From Burkholderiaceae bacterium (lineage in GTDB: Bacteria; Pseudomonadota; Gammaproteobacteria; Burkholderiales; Burkholderiaceae), in the NCBI GenBank assembly GCA_025458735.1, contig JALORV010000151.1, positions 1 to 7,984 of the forward strand: a stretch of DNA of 7,984 bases, read 5' to 3'. Position 1 is the stretch's first letter. Every line of letters begins with the position of its first letter. The notes beneath the pieces are model-generated. The model did not search any database and had not been told where the DNA came from. It saw only the letters and a program-made list of their open reading frames with translations. The position numbers and the translations under genes are program-made. This document shows, piece by piece, positions 1 through 6,628 of this stretch.

Positions 1-785
1 GCGTAGCCGGTGTCCCAGTAGCCGAAGCCGGTCTGGTAGATGTAGAACAGCAGCAGGGTCGTCGCGTTGTCCGGCGCGCCCTTGGTCATCACCACGACGT
101 GGTCGACCAGCCGGAAGGCGCCGATCACCGCGTTGATCGAGATGAACAGCGTCGTCGGCATCAAGAGCGGCAGGATGACCCGGCGCAGCGTCTGCCAGTA
201 GCTCGCCCCCTCGAGGCCGGCGGCCTCCAGCAGCGTCGGCGATATCTGCTGCAGCGCGGCCAGGTAGAAGATCATGAAGAACCCGGCTTCCTTCCAGATG
301 GTGATCACGATCAGCGCGCCGAGCGCCGTGTCCGGCATGCCGAGCAGGTTCTGGCCACCCAAGCCGAAGACTTGCAGGAAACGATCGACGAGTCCGTAGT
401 CGGGGGCGTAGAAGAACAGCCAGATGTTGGCGACCGCCACCATCGGCAGGATCGTCGGCGTGAAGTACGCCATGCGCACCGCCGCCTGTCCGCGCAGGTG
501 GGAGTTGACCAGCAGCGCCATCAGCAGCGCCAGCCCCATCGACAGCGGGATGGTCGTCAGCGCATAGATCAGGTTGTTGCTCATCGCCTTCCAGAAGACC
601 GGGTCTTCGATCATCCGCTGGTACTGATCGAGACCGATGAAGACGGCGGCCCGCTTGCCGCGCGGCGTCGAGAACAGGCTGTCGACCAGCGTCCCGAGAA
701 TCGGCTGGTAGGTGAACGTCCACAAAAGCACGGCCGCCGGCAGCAGCAGCAGGCCGCCGTACAGGGCGTTGCGCGACGCCTTCAT
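1..785 (-). CDS. Sugar/glycerol-phosphate-type ABC transporter permease, UgpA/MalF-like (3' end beyond window)
   Basis: This is an inner-membrane permease subunit of a carbohydrate-type ABC importer (binding-protein-dependent transport family). 261 residues are readable without interruption from the ATG at 785 to the left edge. UgpA-type proteins are about 290-300 residues, so roughly 35 are missing beyond the window. Hydrophobic segments are visible near residues 9-29, 70-93, 105-126, 154-175 and 205-225. The EAA loop that contacts the ATPase is clear near residues 187-210 (EAAGLEGASYW, then an ILPLLMP stretch). The start was chosen because hydrophobic sequence begins directly after it; no good ribosome binding site is visible. 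It follows the solute-binding protein gene by 73 nt and is the fourth gene of the operon. A second permease (UgpE-like) is expected further left. The family is clear; the substrate cannot be read from the sequence. Confidence 0.93.
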   Translation of the reverse strand, partial: MKASRNALYGGLLLLPAAVLLWTFTYQPILGTLVDSLFSTPRGKRAAVFIGLDQYQRMIEDPVFWKAMSNNLIYALTTIPLSMGLALLMALLVNSHLRGQAAVRMAYFTPTILPMVAVANIWLFFYAPDYGLVDRFLQVFGLGGQNLLGMPDTALGALIVITIWKEAGFFMIFYLAALQQISPTLLEAAGLEGASYWQTLRRVILPLLMPTTLFISINAVIGAFRLVDHVVVMTKGAPDNATTLLLFYIYQTGFGYWDTGY

Positions 786-826
786 GAGCGACGCTCGCGA
801 TCGGGGCGTTTCATGGCCGGACGAAC

Positions 827-850
827 GCCCCTCCCCGCGAGAGGAGGGGC
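827..850 (-). promoter_or_regulatory. Intercistronic GC-rich hairpin between binding-protein and permease genes
   Basis: A perfect 8-bp inverted repeat (GCCCCTCC at 827-834, GGAGGGGC at 843-850) with an 8-nt loop lies in the 73-nt gap after the binding-protein stop codon. No T-run follows in the direction of transcription, so it is not a typical intrinsic terminator. In ABC-importer operons such hairpins often protect the binding-protein mRNA or reduce read-through into the permease genes; that role is inferred here. Confidence 0.5.
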
Positions 851-858
851 AACCAGGG

Positions 859-2063
859 TCAGCGATAGGGTTTGAGGATGCGGTCGATCTCGGCCTGCGC
901 GTCGGCGAGCGCCTTCTGCGGCGTCTTGGTTCCGGTCAGCGCGGCGGCCAGCGCGTCGTTCAGCACCTTGCCGGTGCGCGCGTTCTCGTGCGTCGACCAC
1001 TCCGGCACCGACACCGGGATCTGGTCGCGCGCGACCAGGACTTCCGGAACCTTGGCCGCGTAGGCCTTCAGCGCCGGCGTATTCCAGGCGCCGTCGCGCG
1101 GAGCGACATAGCCGGTGGCGATGCTCCAGTCGGCCAGGATCTCGTCCGAGGTCAGGAACTTGATGAACTTCATCGCGGCCTCCTTCTCGGCAGCGGGGGC
1201 CTTCTTGAAGATGTACAGGTTGCCGCCGCCCAGCACCGAAGCCGGTTTCACCTTGCCGGGATACGGCGCCAGGCTGAAGTCGAACTTCGCATTGGCCTTG
1301 AGGTTGGTCAGGTTGCCCGTCGTCGTCCAGATCATCACGATCCGCTCTTCGAGGAAGTCCGACGGCGTGGTGCCCCACTCCTGGATGCCGGGCGGGTGGA
1401 TGCCGTGCACCTTGTTGAGGTCGACCCAGAACTGGAGCGCTTCGACGACCTTCGGATCGGTCAGGTAGGTCTGGTTGCCCGCGTCGTTCATCAGGCGCAC
1501 GCCGTTCTGCGCGGCCAGCGCGCCGAACAGCCACTGCGCCGAGCCGACGTTGCCCGGGATGCCCACGCCCCAGCGCACCACGCGGCCCGAGGCGTCCTTC
1601 TTGGTCACCGCCTTGCCGTAGGCGACCATCTCGTCCCAGGTCTTGGGGTACTTCTTCGGATCCAGCCCGGCCTCGGCGAACGCCTTCTTGTTCCAGTACA
1701 GCACCGCCGTCGAGCGCTGGAACGGCACCGCCCAGACATGTCCGTCGACCTTGGCGCTGGCCATGTACGCGGGCATGAAGCCGGCGAGCCACGCCTTGTC
1801 GTCCGCCCGCTCTTGGCCGCGGTCAGCGCCTTGGTCGTGGTGTCGAGATAATTCCCGGAATAGACCGGGACCACCTTGATGTCCGGGTTCGCGGCTTCGA
1901 ATTTGGCCACGTAGCCGTCGATGATCTTGGTGAGCGGACCGCCGACCTGGACCGGATAGAAGAACGTCACCTGCGTCTTCGCCAGCGCCGCGCCGGACGC
2001 GAGCACCAGCATCGCAGCGGCCGCCAATACGCCGCCGACCAGCATTTTCCTGAAACGAAACAT
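859..2063 (-). pseudogene. ABC transporter solute-binding protein, UgpB-like (family 1), interrupted by internal deletion and frameshift
   Basis: This is a periplasmic ligand-binding protein of a carbohydrate-type importer. The ATG at 2063 has an AAGGAGG ribosome binding site 6 nt upstream. Residues 1-28 form a signal peptide (MFRFRKMLVGG, then an alanine-rich core ending in AALA). The first 86 residues are family-like up to the TTKALTAAKSG segment. The frame then changes at about 1804-1806, and family-like sequence resumes in another frame with DDKAWLAGF (from 1803), through VPFQRSTAVLYWNKKAF and TWDEMVAYGK, to the TGA at 859-861. The two parts total about 400 residues. From memory of relatives, about 30 residues between AKSG and DDKAW are missing, a loss of 3k+1 nt. 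As written, the protein cannot be made whole. This may be a real pseudogene or an assembly error. The gene lies 30 nt after the ATPase gene. Confidence 0.88.
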
Positions 2064-2069
2064 CGAGAA

Positions 2070-2076
2070 CCTCCTT
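2070..2076 (-). promoter_or_regulatory. Strong ribosome binding site of the solute-binding protein gene
   Basis: The minus strand reads AAGGAGG, a full match to the anti-Shine-Dalgarno core, with 6 nt to the ATG at 2063. It fixes that start against an in-frame extension of the downstream reading frame up to 2130. The strength fits the high demand for a periplasmic binding protein. Confidence 0.8.
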
Positions 2077-2093
2077 GGTTGGAATTGCCGCGC

Positions 2094-3103
2094 TCAGGAA
2101 AGAGCCTTCGCCCCCACCTGCCCCGTACAACGCAAGCCACTGCCCTTGTCGAAAAAGTGCTGTGCCGACTCGGGCCAGTTCAGGAACACCGTGTCGTCCG
2201 CCGCGCAGGGCGCGCGCCCCGGCGTGCGGACCAGCACGCGCTGGTCACCCGCCTGGCACGCGGTGATCGTGTCCGCGCCGAAGTACTCGATGCTCTCGAC
2301 CCGTGCCGCGACGCCGTGGTCGGAGAACCGGATGTGCTCGGGCCGGACTCCCAGCTGGTACTCGCCCGGGGATAGGCGGTCGGGCAGGACCTGCGCACCG
2401 CCATCGACTGCGAGTCCCGCGACTGACGGCGAGAGGTCCAGGATGTTCATCGGCGGCGTGCCGATGAAACGCGCGGCAAAGGTCGACACCGGCTCTTCGT
2501 AGAGCTCGGTCGGCGTGCCGCTCTGCTCCACCCGGCCGTCGCGCATCAGGATGATGCGGTCGGCCATGCTCATGGCCTCGGTCTGGTCATGCGTGACGAA
2601 CACCATCGCGATGCGCAGGCGCCGCTGCAACGAGCGGATCTCGTTGCGCATCTCCGCGCGCAGCTTGGCGTCCAGATTGGAGAGCGGCTCGTCGAGCAGG
2701 CAGACCGGCGTCTCGGCAATCAGCGCGCGCCCGAGTGCCACGCGCTGCTGCTGGCCCCCCGACAACTGGCTGGGACGGCGGTCGAGCAGCGCGGACAATC
2801 CGAGCAGATCGACGATCCTGCCCAGCCGCTGCGCGCGCTCCGCCTTGGGCGTACCGCGTACCGACAGGCCGAACACGATGTTCTCGGCAACCGTCATGTG
2901 CGGGAACAGCGCATAGGACTGGAACACCATCGACAGGTTGCGCTGGGACGAGGGCAGCGACGTCACGTCGCGCCCGGCGATGCTGACCGTCCCGGCGGTC
3001 GCCGCCTCCAGCCCGGCGATCAGCCGCAGCGTAAGCTGACCTCGTCGACCGCGCGGACGCTGCCCCACTGCTTCACCAGATTCCGCACCGCTATCCCAGA
3101 CAC
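2094..3103 (-). pseudogene. ABC transporter ATP-binding protein, UgpC/MalK-like, Walker A segment missing with frameshift
   Basis: This is the cytoplasmic ATPase of the importer. The GTG start at 3103 has AGGAGA 5 nt upstream and gives VSGIAVRNLVKQWGSVRAVD, a typical MalK/UgpC N-terminus. After residue 23 (DEVS) the frame runs into a TGA at 3022-3020. In another frame, from 3032, the protein resumes with TLRLIAGLEAATAG and continues unbroken for 312 residues. That part shows the Q-loop (MVFQSYALFPHMT), the signature LSGGQQQRVALGRAL (near 2765), Walker B LLDEPLSNLDAKL (near 2699), the H-loop VTHDQTEAMSMADR, and a C-terminal TOBE-like region. The missing piece is the strand before Walker A and the P-loop itself (GPSGCGKS type). 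About 58 nt would restore frame and a length near 355. As written, the product cannot bind ATP. It begins 22 nt after the regulator's stop codon. Confidence 0.9.
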
Positions 3104-3108
3104 GAGAT

Positions 3109-3114
3109 TCTCCT
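3109..3114 (-). promoter_or_regulatory. Ribosome binding site deciding the GTG start of the ABC ATPase
   Basis: The minus strand reads AGGAGA, 5 nt before the GTG at 3103-3101. This, with the conserved N-terminal sequence that follows, places the true start at 3103 and not at a later ATG in the shifted frame (3068). Confidence 0.7.
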
Positions 3115-3125
3115 GATGCTCCAAC

Positions 3126-3905
3126 TCATGCAAACACGAACTTCTTCCTGAGCTTCTCCGAAATCCCGGCCACGGCCGCGCGCGCTTCGCTGCCGGTGAC
3201 GATGTGGTCGATGCGCGCCAGCGGAGCGATGACCGCGAGCGCCGTGCGCTGGAGCTTGGAGTGGTCGGCGACGACGACGACCATTTGAGCGATTTCGATC
3301 ATCGCCTGCTGGGCGCAGGCGATCTGCGGCTGCGACGTGCAGACCAGTCCGCGGCCGACGTCGACGGCCGCCACGCTGAGAATGGCCTTGTCGACATTGA
3401 ACGAGCGAACCATCGCCGCAGCCATCGCACCGCTGAACGAGTGGTTGATCGGAACGTACTCGCCGCCGATCACGTGGATCGCGCGCGCGCCGCCGGCGAT
3501 CAGCGTGGCCAGCACGTCCTGTCCGTTGGTCACGAACGTCAGCGAAGGATTGCCGGCCAGGAGCTTGGCCACCTGCAGCGACGTGGTGCCGCTGTCGATC
3601 ATCACCGCGTCGCCCTCGCAGACCATCGCGGCAGCCGTGGCGGCGATCCGCCGCTTCTCGTCGAGATTGGTCGTTTCACGGATGGCCGTATCGTTGTCGT
3701 GCGTCACCTGCGTGACACCGACCGCACCGCCGTGGGTGCGGCGCAGCAGCTTGCGGTGCTCGAGCTCGGTGAGGTCGCGGCGGATCGTCGCGATGGAGAC
3801 GCCCAGTTCGTCTCCCAGCCGCCGGGCATCGACGAACAGGCGCGAGCGCACGAGCTCGAGCAGGCGCGCCTGGCGCCGCGGCGCCGACCGGAGGTCGTCG
3901 GGCAT
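3126..3905 (-). CDS. DeoR/GlpR-family transcriptional regulator
   Basis: This is a sugar-phosphate-responsive repressor of the DeoR family, 259 residues from the ATG at 3905, a usual length for the family. The N-terminal winged helix-turn-helix is plain at residues 11-62: RQARLLELV, then LGVSIATIRRDLTELE and the HGGA wing. The C-terminal DeoRC sensor domain shows DSGTT (104-108), VTNG (125-128), GGEY (147-150), FSGAMAA (157-163) and ADHSK (213-217), the sites that bind phosphorylated sugars in relatives. The open frame continues upstream to an ATG at 3980, but that ATG lies inside the promoter, so 3905 is the better start although its ribosome binding site is weak. The regulator is the first gene of the transporter operon, 22 nt before the ATPase, and probably controls it and itself. 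The inducer is unknown; a glycerol-phosphate or sugar-phosphate compound would fit the family. Confidence 0.93.
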   Translation of the reverse strand: MPDDLRSAPRRQARLLELVRSRLFVDARRLGDELGVSIATIRRDLTELEHRKLLRRTHGGAVGVTQVTHDNDTAIRETTNLDEKRRIAATAAAMVCEGDAVMIDSGTTSLQVAKLLAGNPSLTFVTNGQDVLATLIAGGARAIHVIGGEYVPINHSFSGAMAAAMVRSFNVDKAILSVAAVDVGRGLVCTSQPQIACAQQAMIEIAQMVVVVADHSKLQRTALAVIAPLARIDHIVTGSEARAAVAGISEKLRKKFVFA

Positions 3906-3960
3906 GGGGCGTACCGAAGTCGCAACAGCCGCCAAGGCTGGTCTCCACGCTGATTGTTTT

Positions 3961-3993
3961 CGCTCATTATATGAGCGCATCGGCGCACGTCAA
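3961..3993 (-). promoter_or_regulatory. Sigma70-type promoter with overlapping palindromic operator upstream of the deoR-type gene
   Basis: On the minus strand TTGACG (3993-3988, 5 of 6 to consensus) is followed after 16 nt by TATAAT (3971-3966, perfect). The -10 box lies inside a perfect dyad, CGCTCAT-TAT-ATGAGCG (3961-3977), and a TTTTCG stretch follows at its edge, resembling half-sites of GlpR-type regulators. Transcription would start near 3959, leaving a leader of about 55 nt before the ATG at 3905. The overlap is a classic repressor-operator layout, so autorepression by the DeoR-type protein is inferred. Confidence 0.72.
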
Positions 3994-4137
3994 GTCCCCA
4001 CGGCGCGTCGGGTCGGGCGACAAGCCCCGCCCTGAGCGACACCGGGCAGCCGGGATGCCCGTGCCGCGCACAGCCGCTCGGGTGCGGCTACCCGCAGCGG
4101 CAGCCCGGTACGCTCGTGCCGCGTCCGCCGGCGCCGG

Positions 4138-4917
4138 CTACCGCCGTGTGGACGGTGGCGGCATCCGCGACACGATCGCCGCCATCGCTTCGGCCGCCCC
4201 CATCGGCAGTCGAAACGCGACGTGCTCGGTGAGGCGCGTCGCCACCGGATTGATCTCGACGGTCGGCGCGCCCCGCCGTGCGGCGTCGACCACCGCGTGC
4301 GCGATGTAGGGGAAGATCGCCGACGTGCCGATGGCGAACACCATGTCGAAGCCCTCGTGCAGGGCCGCGAACAGCCGCTCGAGCGCTTCGCCCGGCAGCG
4401 CCTCGCCGAACAGCACCACGTTCGGCCGCAGCACGCCGGCGCAGCGTGGACAGCGCGGCGGGATGCTCCAGCCCTCCAGGTCCTCGGTGACGACCCGATA
4501 GCCGCAAGCGGTGCACAGGAGTTCGTCGAGCCGGCCGTGGATCTCGATCACGCGGCGGCTGCCGGCCTTGCCGTGCAGCCCGTCGACGTTCTGCGTGAGC
4601 ACCAGCACGTACGGCAGCGACCGCTCCAGCTCGGCGATCGCGCGGTGCGCGGCGTTGGGCTGTGCGCCCCGGCAGGTCAGCTCGATCTGCGCGAGGTACT
4701 TCCAGGTGATGTCCGGACGCGCAGCGAACGTCGTCCCCGACAGCGCCACCTCGATCGGCAACCCGTGCTCGGTGTCCTTGCCCTCGTAGAGTCCACCCAC
4801 CCCGCGATACGTCGGCAGCCCGGAATCGGCCGAGATCCCGGCCCCGGTCACGAACAGGACGCGCCGCGATTCGGCCAGGTGTTGCGCAATGCGGTCGATG
4901 GCTTGTTCGGCGCTCAC
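4138..4917 (-). CDS. SIR2-family NAD-dependent protein deacylase (sirtuin, CobB-like)
   Basis: This is a cytoplasmic enzyme removing acyl groups from protein lysines with NAD+. It is intact, with 259 residues from the GTG at 4917. Visible motifs, in order: NAD-binding GAGISADSGLPTYRG (25-39), QNVDGLH (109-115), catalytic His in EIHG (His127), a zinc-binding tetrad CTAC (135-138) and CPRC (156-159), GTS (197-199) and INP (222-224). The residues that align by eye with the Tyr/Arg pair of desuccinylases such as SIRT5 and CobB are Leu and Ile (within WKYLAQIE), so plain deacetylase activity is more likely. A GTG at 4947 would add 10 residues, but has no ribosome binding site; the GTG at 4917 has a partial one (GGGGTGG). 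The gene stands alone, codirectional with the transporter operon, with no visible functional link to it. Confidence 0.92.
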   Translation of the reverse strand: MSAEQAIDRIAQHLAESRRVLFVTGAGISADSGLPTYRGVGGLYEGKDTEHGLPIEVALSGTTFAARPDITWKYLAQIELTCRGAQPNAAHRAIAELERSLPYVLVLTQNVDGLHGKAGSRRVIEIHGRLDELLCTACGYRVVTEDLEGWSIPPRCPRCAGVLRPNVVLFGEALPGEALERLFAALHEGFDMVFAIGTSAIFPYIAHAVVDAARRGAPTVEINPVATRLTEHVAFRLPMGAAEAMAAIVSRMPPPSTRR

Positions 4918-5045
4918 GACGCCACCCCGTTGGGCCGGATCGCACACGCATTGTGCCGCCGGACGGCGGCGCCGGCGCGCATCCGCGGGAATGGGCGTCG
5001 CAGTGGTCGTGCCTCGCGCCGAGGACCCGGCGCGAGCACCAGGCG

Positions 5046-5075
5046 CGAAAAGAAATCGGGCACGCAGCCCGATTT
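5046..5075 (-). terminator. Intrinsic terminator of the small secreted-protein gene
   Basis: A perfect 9-bp stem (AAATCGGGC / GCCCGATTT, 5053-5061 and 5067-5075) with a 5-nt loop is followed on the minus strand by CTTTTCG, so the RNA would end its stem in a U-rich tract. It lies 41 nt after the stop codon at 5117 and separates the small gene from the sirtuin gene, which must then have its own promoter. Confidence 0.75.
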
Positions 5076-5116
5076 CTGAAGCGCAGTGCTGAAACGAGTC
5101 AGCACACGGCGCGTGC

Positions 5117-5332
5117 TTACTTCTTGGCGTCCGGCTTCTTCTCGCCTTCCATCAGCTTCTTGCACTCGGCCTTCATCTTCTCGTCGGTCGACTTCGGATC
5201 CATCTTCTTGCAGGCTTCCAACTTCTTGGCCTTGTCCGCATCGCTCATCGCACCGCCGTGAGACATGGCGAAAGCGCCAGCGGAAGCGGTGGCGAAGATC
5301 GCCGCAACCAACATCGACAACAGCTTGTTCAT
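5117..5332 (-). CDS. Small secreted lysine-rich protein with two cysteines, unknown function
   Basis: I do not recognise this 71-residue protein. The ATG at 5332 has GGAGAG 7 nt upstream. Residues 1-22 form a typical Sec signal peptide (MNKLLSMLVAAIFATASAG, then AFA as a likely cleavage site). The mature part of about 49 residues is very rich in Lys, Asp, Glu and Met, has no aromatic residue, and carries two similar short helices, EACKKMD (about 39-45) and AECKKLM (about 55-61). The two cysteines are 16 residues apart and could join the helices as a disulfide-linked hairpin in the periplasm. The start contains a His (MSHGG). The gene is monocistronic with its own terminator and diverges from the TPR/hupE-like pair. 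The same frame stays open far upstream, but that is antisense to the TPR gene. Similar small exported proteins are common in betaproteobacteria, but no role can be assigned. Confidence 0.85.
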   Translation of the reverse strand: MNKLLSMLVAAIFATASAGAFAMSHGGAMSDADKAKKLEACKKMDPKSTDEKMKAECKKLMEGEKKPDAKK

Positions 5333-5339
5333 GTTTAAA

Positions 5340-5345
5340 CTCTCC
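5340..5345 (-). promoter_or_regulatory. Ribosome binding site deciding the start of the small secreted protein
   Basis: The minus strand reads GGAGAG with a 7-nt AT-rich spacer (TTTAAAC) before the ATG at 5332. It rules out the much longer open frame that runs antisense through the TPR gene. Confidence 0.65.
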
Positions 5346-5353
5346 GGTTTGGG

Positions 5354-5379
5354 TTGGAACGAAACGTCCTTTTGGAACG
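5354..5379. repeat. Direct repeat TTGGAACG in the divergent intergenic region
   Basis: The octamer TTGGAACG occurs at 5354-5361 and 5372-5379, 18 bp apart, in the 69-bp gap between the divergent small-protein and TPR genes. It could be a regulator or ECF-sigma-type site (GGAAC core), but I could not match a convincing -10 element for it, and no sigma70 promoter is clear in either direction. Confidence 0.35.
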
Positions 5380-5401
5380 CGAGTGAAAGTCTAGAACAAG
5401 A

Positions 5402-6628
5402 ATGACCGCAAGTCACCGTATCAACTCCCTGTTTTTGCAGGGCATCGTGGTATTTTTGCCCGCTCTGGCGGTTCTTGCCTTGACGGTGGCCTGCCTCGCG
5501 CCCGTTCACCTGCTGGCCGCCCCGCGTCTGCCGACCGACCCGGCCGAGGTGCTGGAGCGCCTGCCGATGCGGCCGGCAGACGCTACGGCACGCGAACTTT
5601 CCGGGCTTCGGGCCGCGGTAACCCGCGCCGCGAAGGAGGATCCGGCCGATCCGCTCCCGGCCGCCCGCCTGGCCGGGCGCTACTACGAACTGGCCGTTGC
5701 CCGAGGCGATCCGCGCTATATCGGCTATGCCGATGCGGTCCTGGCGCCGTTTGCCCGCAGCCGGGCACCGGCCCTGTTGACGGTTCGCGGTCAGTTGCGG
5801 CAACACCGGCATGACTTCGACGGCGCGCTGCAGGACTTCGCCGGCGCGCTCGAAGCCGACCCCCAGTTTGCCTCGGCCCACGCCTGGCGCGGCGCCATCT
5901 ACCTGGTGCAGGCCAACTACGCGGCGGCAAAGTCCGAGTGCGATGCCCTGCTCGCCCTCGACCGCCCCACGCTGTACGGTGGCTGCATCGGGCTGGTGCT
6001 CGCCTATGGCGGCCGGATGGAAGCCGGATCCGCCGCCTTGCAGCGCGCCCTGGATCAGACCGACGACGCAGGCAACCGGTTGTGGTTGCTCACCCGCCTC
6101 GGCGAAGTGGCGGCCTGGCGCGGCCAGCCGGAAGAGGCGGAAAGGCATTACCGCGCCGCACTCGCACTGGGAATCGACGATGGTTACCTGCTGGCCGCCT
6201 GGAGCGACTTCCTGCTGGACCGGCAGCGCCCCGCCGAAGTGGTGAAGCTGCTGTCCGGATGGGAAGCCTCCGACGGACTGCTGCTGCGCCTCGCGTTGGC
6301 CGAGACCGCGCTCAAGCAGCCCTCCGCCAAGGCGCACGTCCAGGCGCTGGCGGACCGGTTCGCCGCGGCGAAGGTACGCGGAGACACCACCCACCAGGCT
6401 GAAGAGGCGCGCTACCTCATCCACCTGGCCGGCGATCCGGCCGCCGCGCTCGCCGCAGCGGCCGCCAACTACCGGGTGCAGCGTGAACCACGCGACGCCC
6501 GGGTGTTGCTGGAGGCGGCCATCGCGGCGGGGGATGCCGGCGCCGCGCAACCGGCACGCGACTGGCTGCGGTCCAGCGGATTCGAGGACGCGCATTTGCG
6601 GCAACTTGGATCGGCGTCAGCCCGATGA
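5402..6628 (+). CDS. TPR-repeat protein with N-terminal signal/anchor, partner of the HupE-like protein
   Basis: This 408-residue protein has a hydrophobic N-terminal segment (about residues 9-40, FLQGIVVFLPALAVLALTVA core), acting as signal peptide or membrane anchor, so the rest should face the periplasm. Tetratricopeptide-like helix pairs are visible at about 123-156 (TVRGQLRQHRHDFDGALQDF), 157-190 (AHAWRGAIYLVQANYAAAKS) and 228-260 (LGEVAAWRGQPEEAERHYRAAL). The region from 260 on is alanine-rich and helical, probably degenerate TPRs. The frame is intact. The ATG at 5402 has only a weak ribosome binding site. Its stop overlaps the start of the HupE-like gene (ATGA, 6625-6628), which implies translational coupling and a shared function. 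TPR domains usually mediate protein contacts; a role as an assembly or periplasmic partner of the membrane protein is inference. Confidence 0.87.
   Translation: MTASHRINSLFLQGIVVFLPALAVLALTVACLAPVHLLAAPRLPTDPAEVLERLPMRPADATARELSGLRAAVTRAAKEDPADPLPAARLAGRYYELAVARGDPRYIGYADAVLAPFARSRAPALLTVRGQLRQHRHDFDGALQDFAGALEADPQFASAHAWRGAIYLVQANYAAAKSECDALLALDRPTLYGGCIGLVLAYGGRMEAGSAALQRALDQTDDAGNRLWLLTRLGEVAAWRGQPEEAERHYRAALALGIDDGYLLAAWSDFLLDRQRPAEVVKLLSGWEASDGLLLRLALAETALKQPSAKAHVQALADRFAAAKVRGDTTHQAEEARYLIHLAGDPAAALAAAAANYRVQREPRDARVLLEAAIAAGDAGAAQPARDWLRSSGFEDAHLRQLGSASAR

Noticed and set aside
712..1851. Plus-strand open frame of 379 codons opposite the solute-binding protein gene
   Set aside because: It is a GC-driven shadow, rich in Arg, Gly, Val and His; the minus strand holds recognisable binding-protein sequence.
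2064..2130. Upstream extension of the solute-binding protein in the frame of its second part
   Set aside because: The sequence before DDKAW in that frame is not family-like and overlaps the ATPase end; the signal peptide is in the other frame, from 2063.
3906..3980. Earlier ATG (3980) for the DeoR-type regulator, adding 25 residues
   Set aside because: That ATG lies within the spacer of the promoter, upstream of the expected transcript start, and the added residues are not family-like.
4043..4089. Two short GC hairpins (4043-4061 and 4072-4089) after the sirtuin gene as a terminator
   Set aside because: Stems are only 6 bp and neither is followed by a T-rich tract on the minus strand; in such GC-rich DNA they can arise by chance.
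5333..5340. AT-rich palindrome GTTTAAAC just before the small gene
   Set aside because: It occupies the normal ribosome-binding-site spacer; an 8-bp palindrome alone is not evidence for an operator.
5333..6604. Long minus-strand open frame extending the small secreted protein to 495 residues
   Set aside because: The extension is antisense to the well-supported TPR gene and has low-complexity, non-family composition. The signal peptide and ribosome binding site at 5332 mark the real start.
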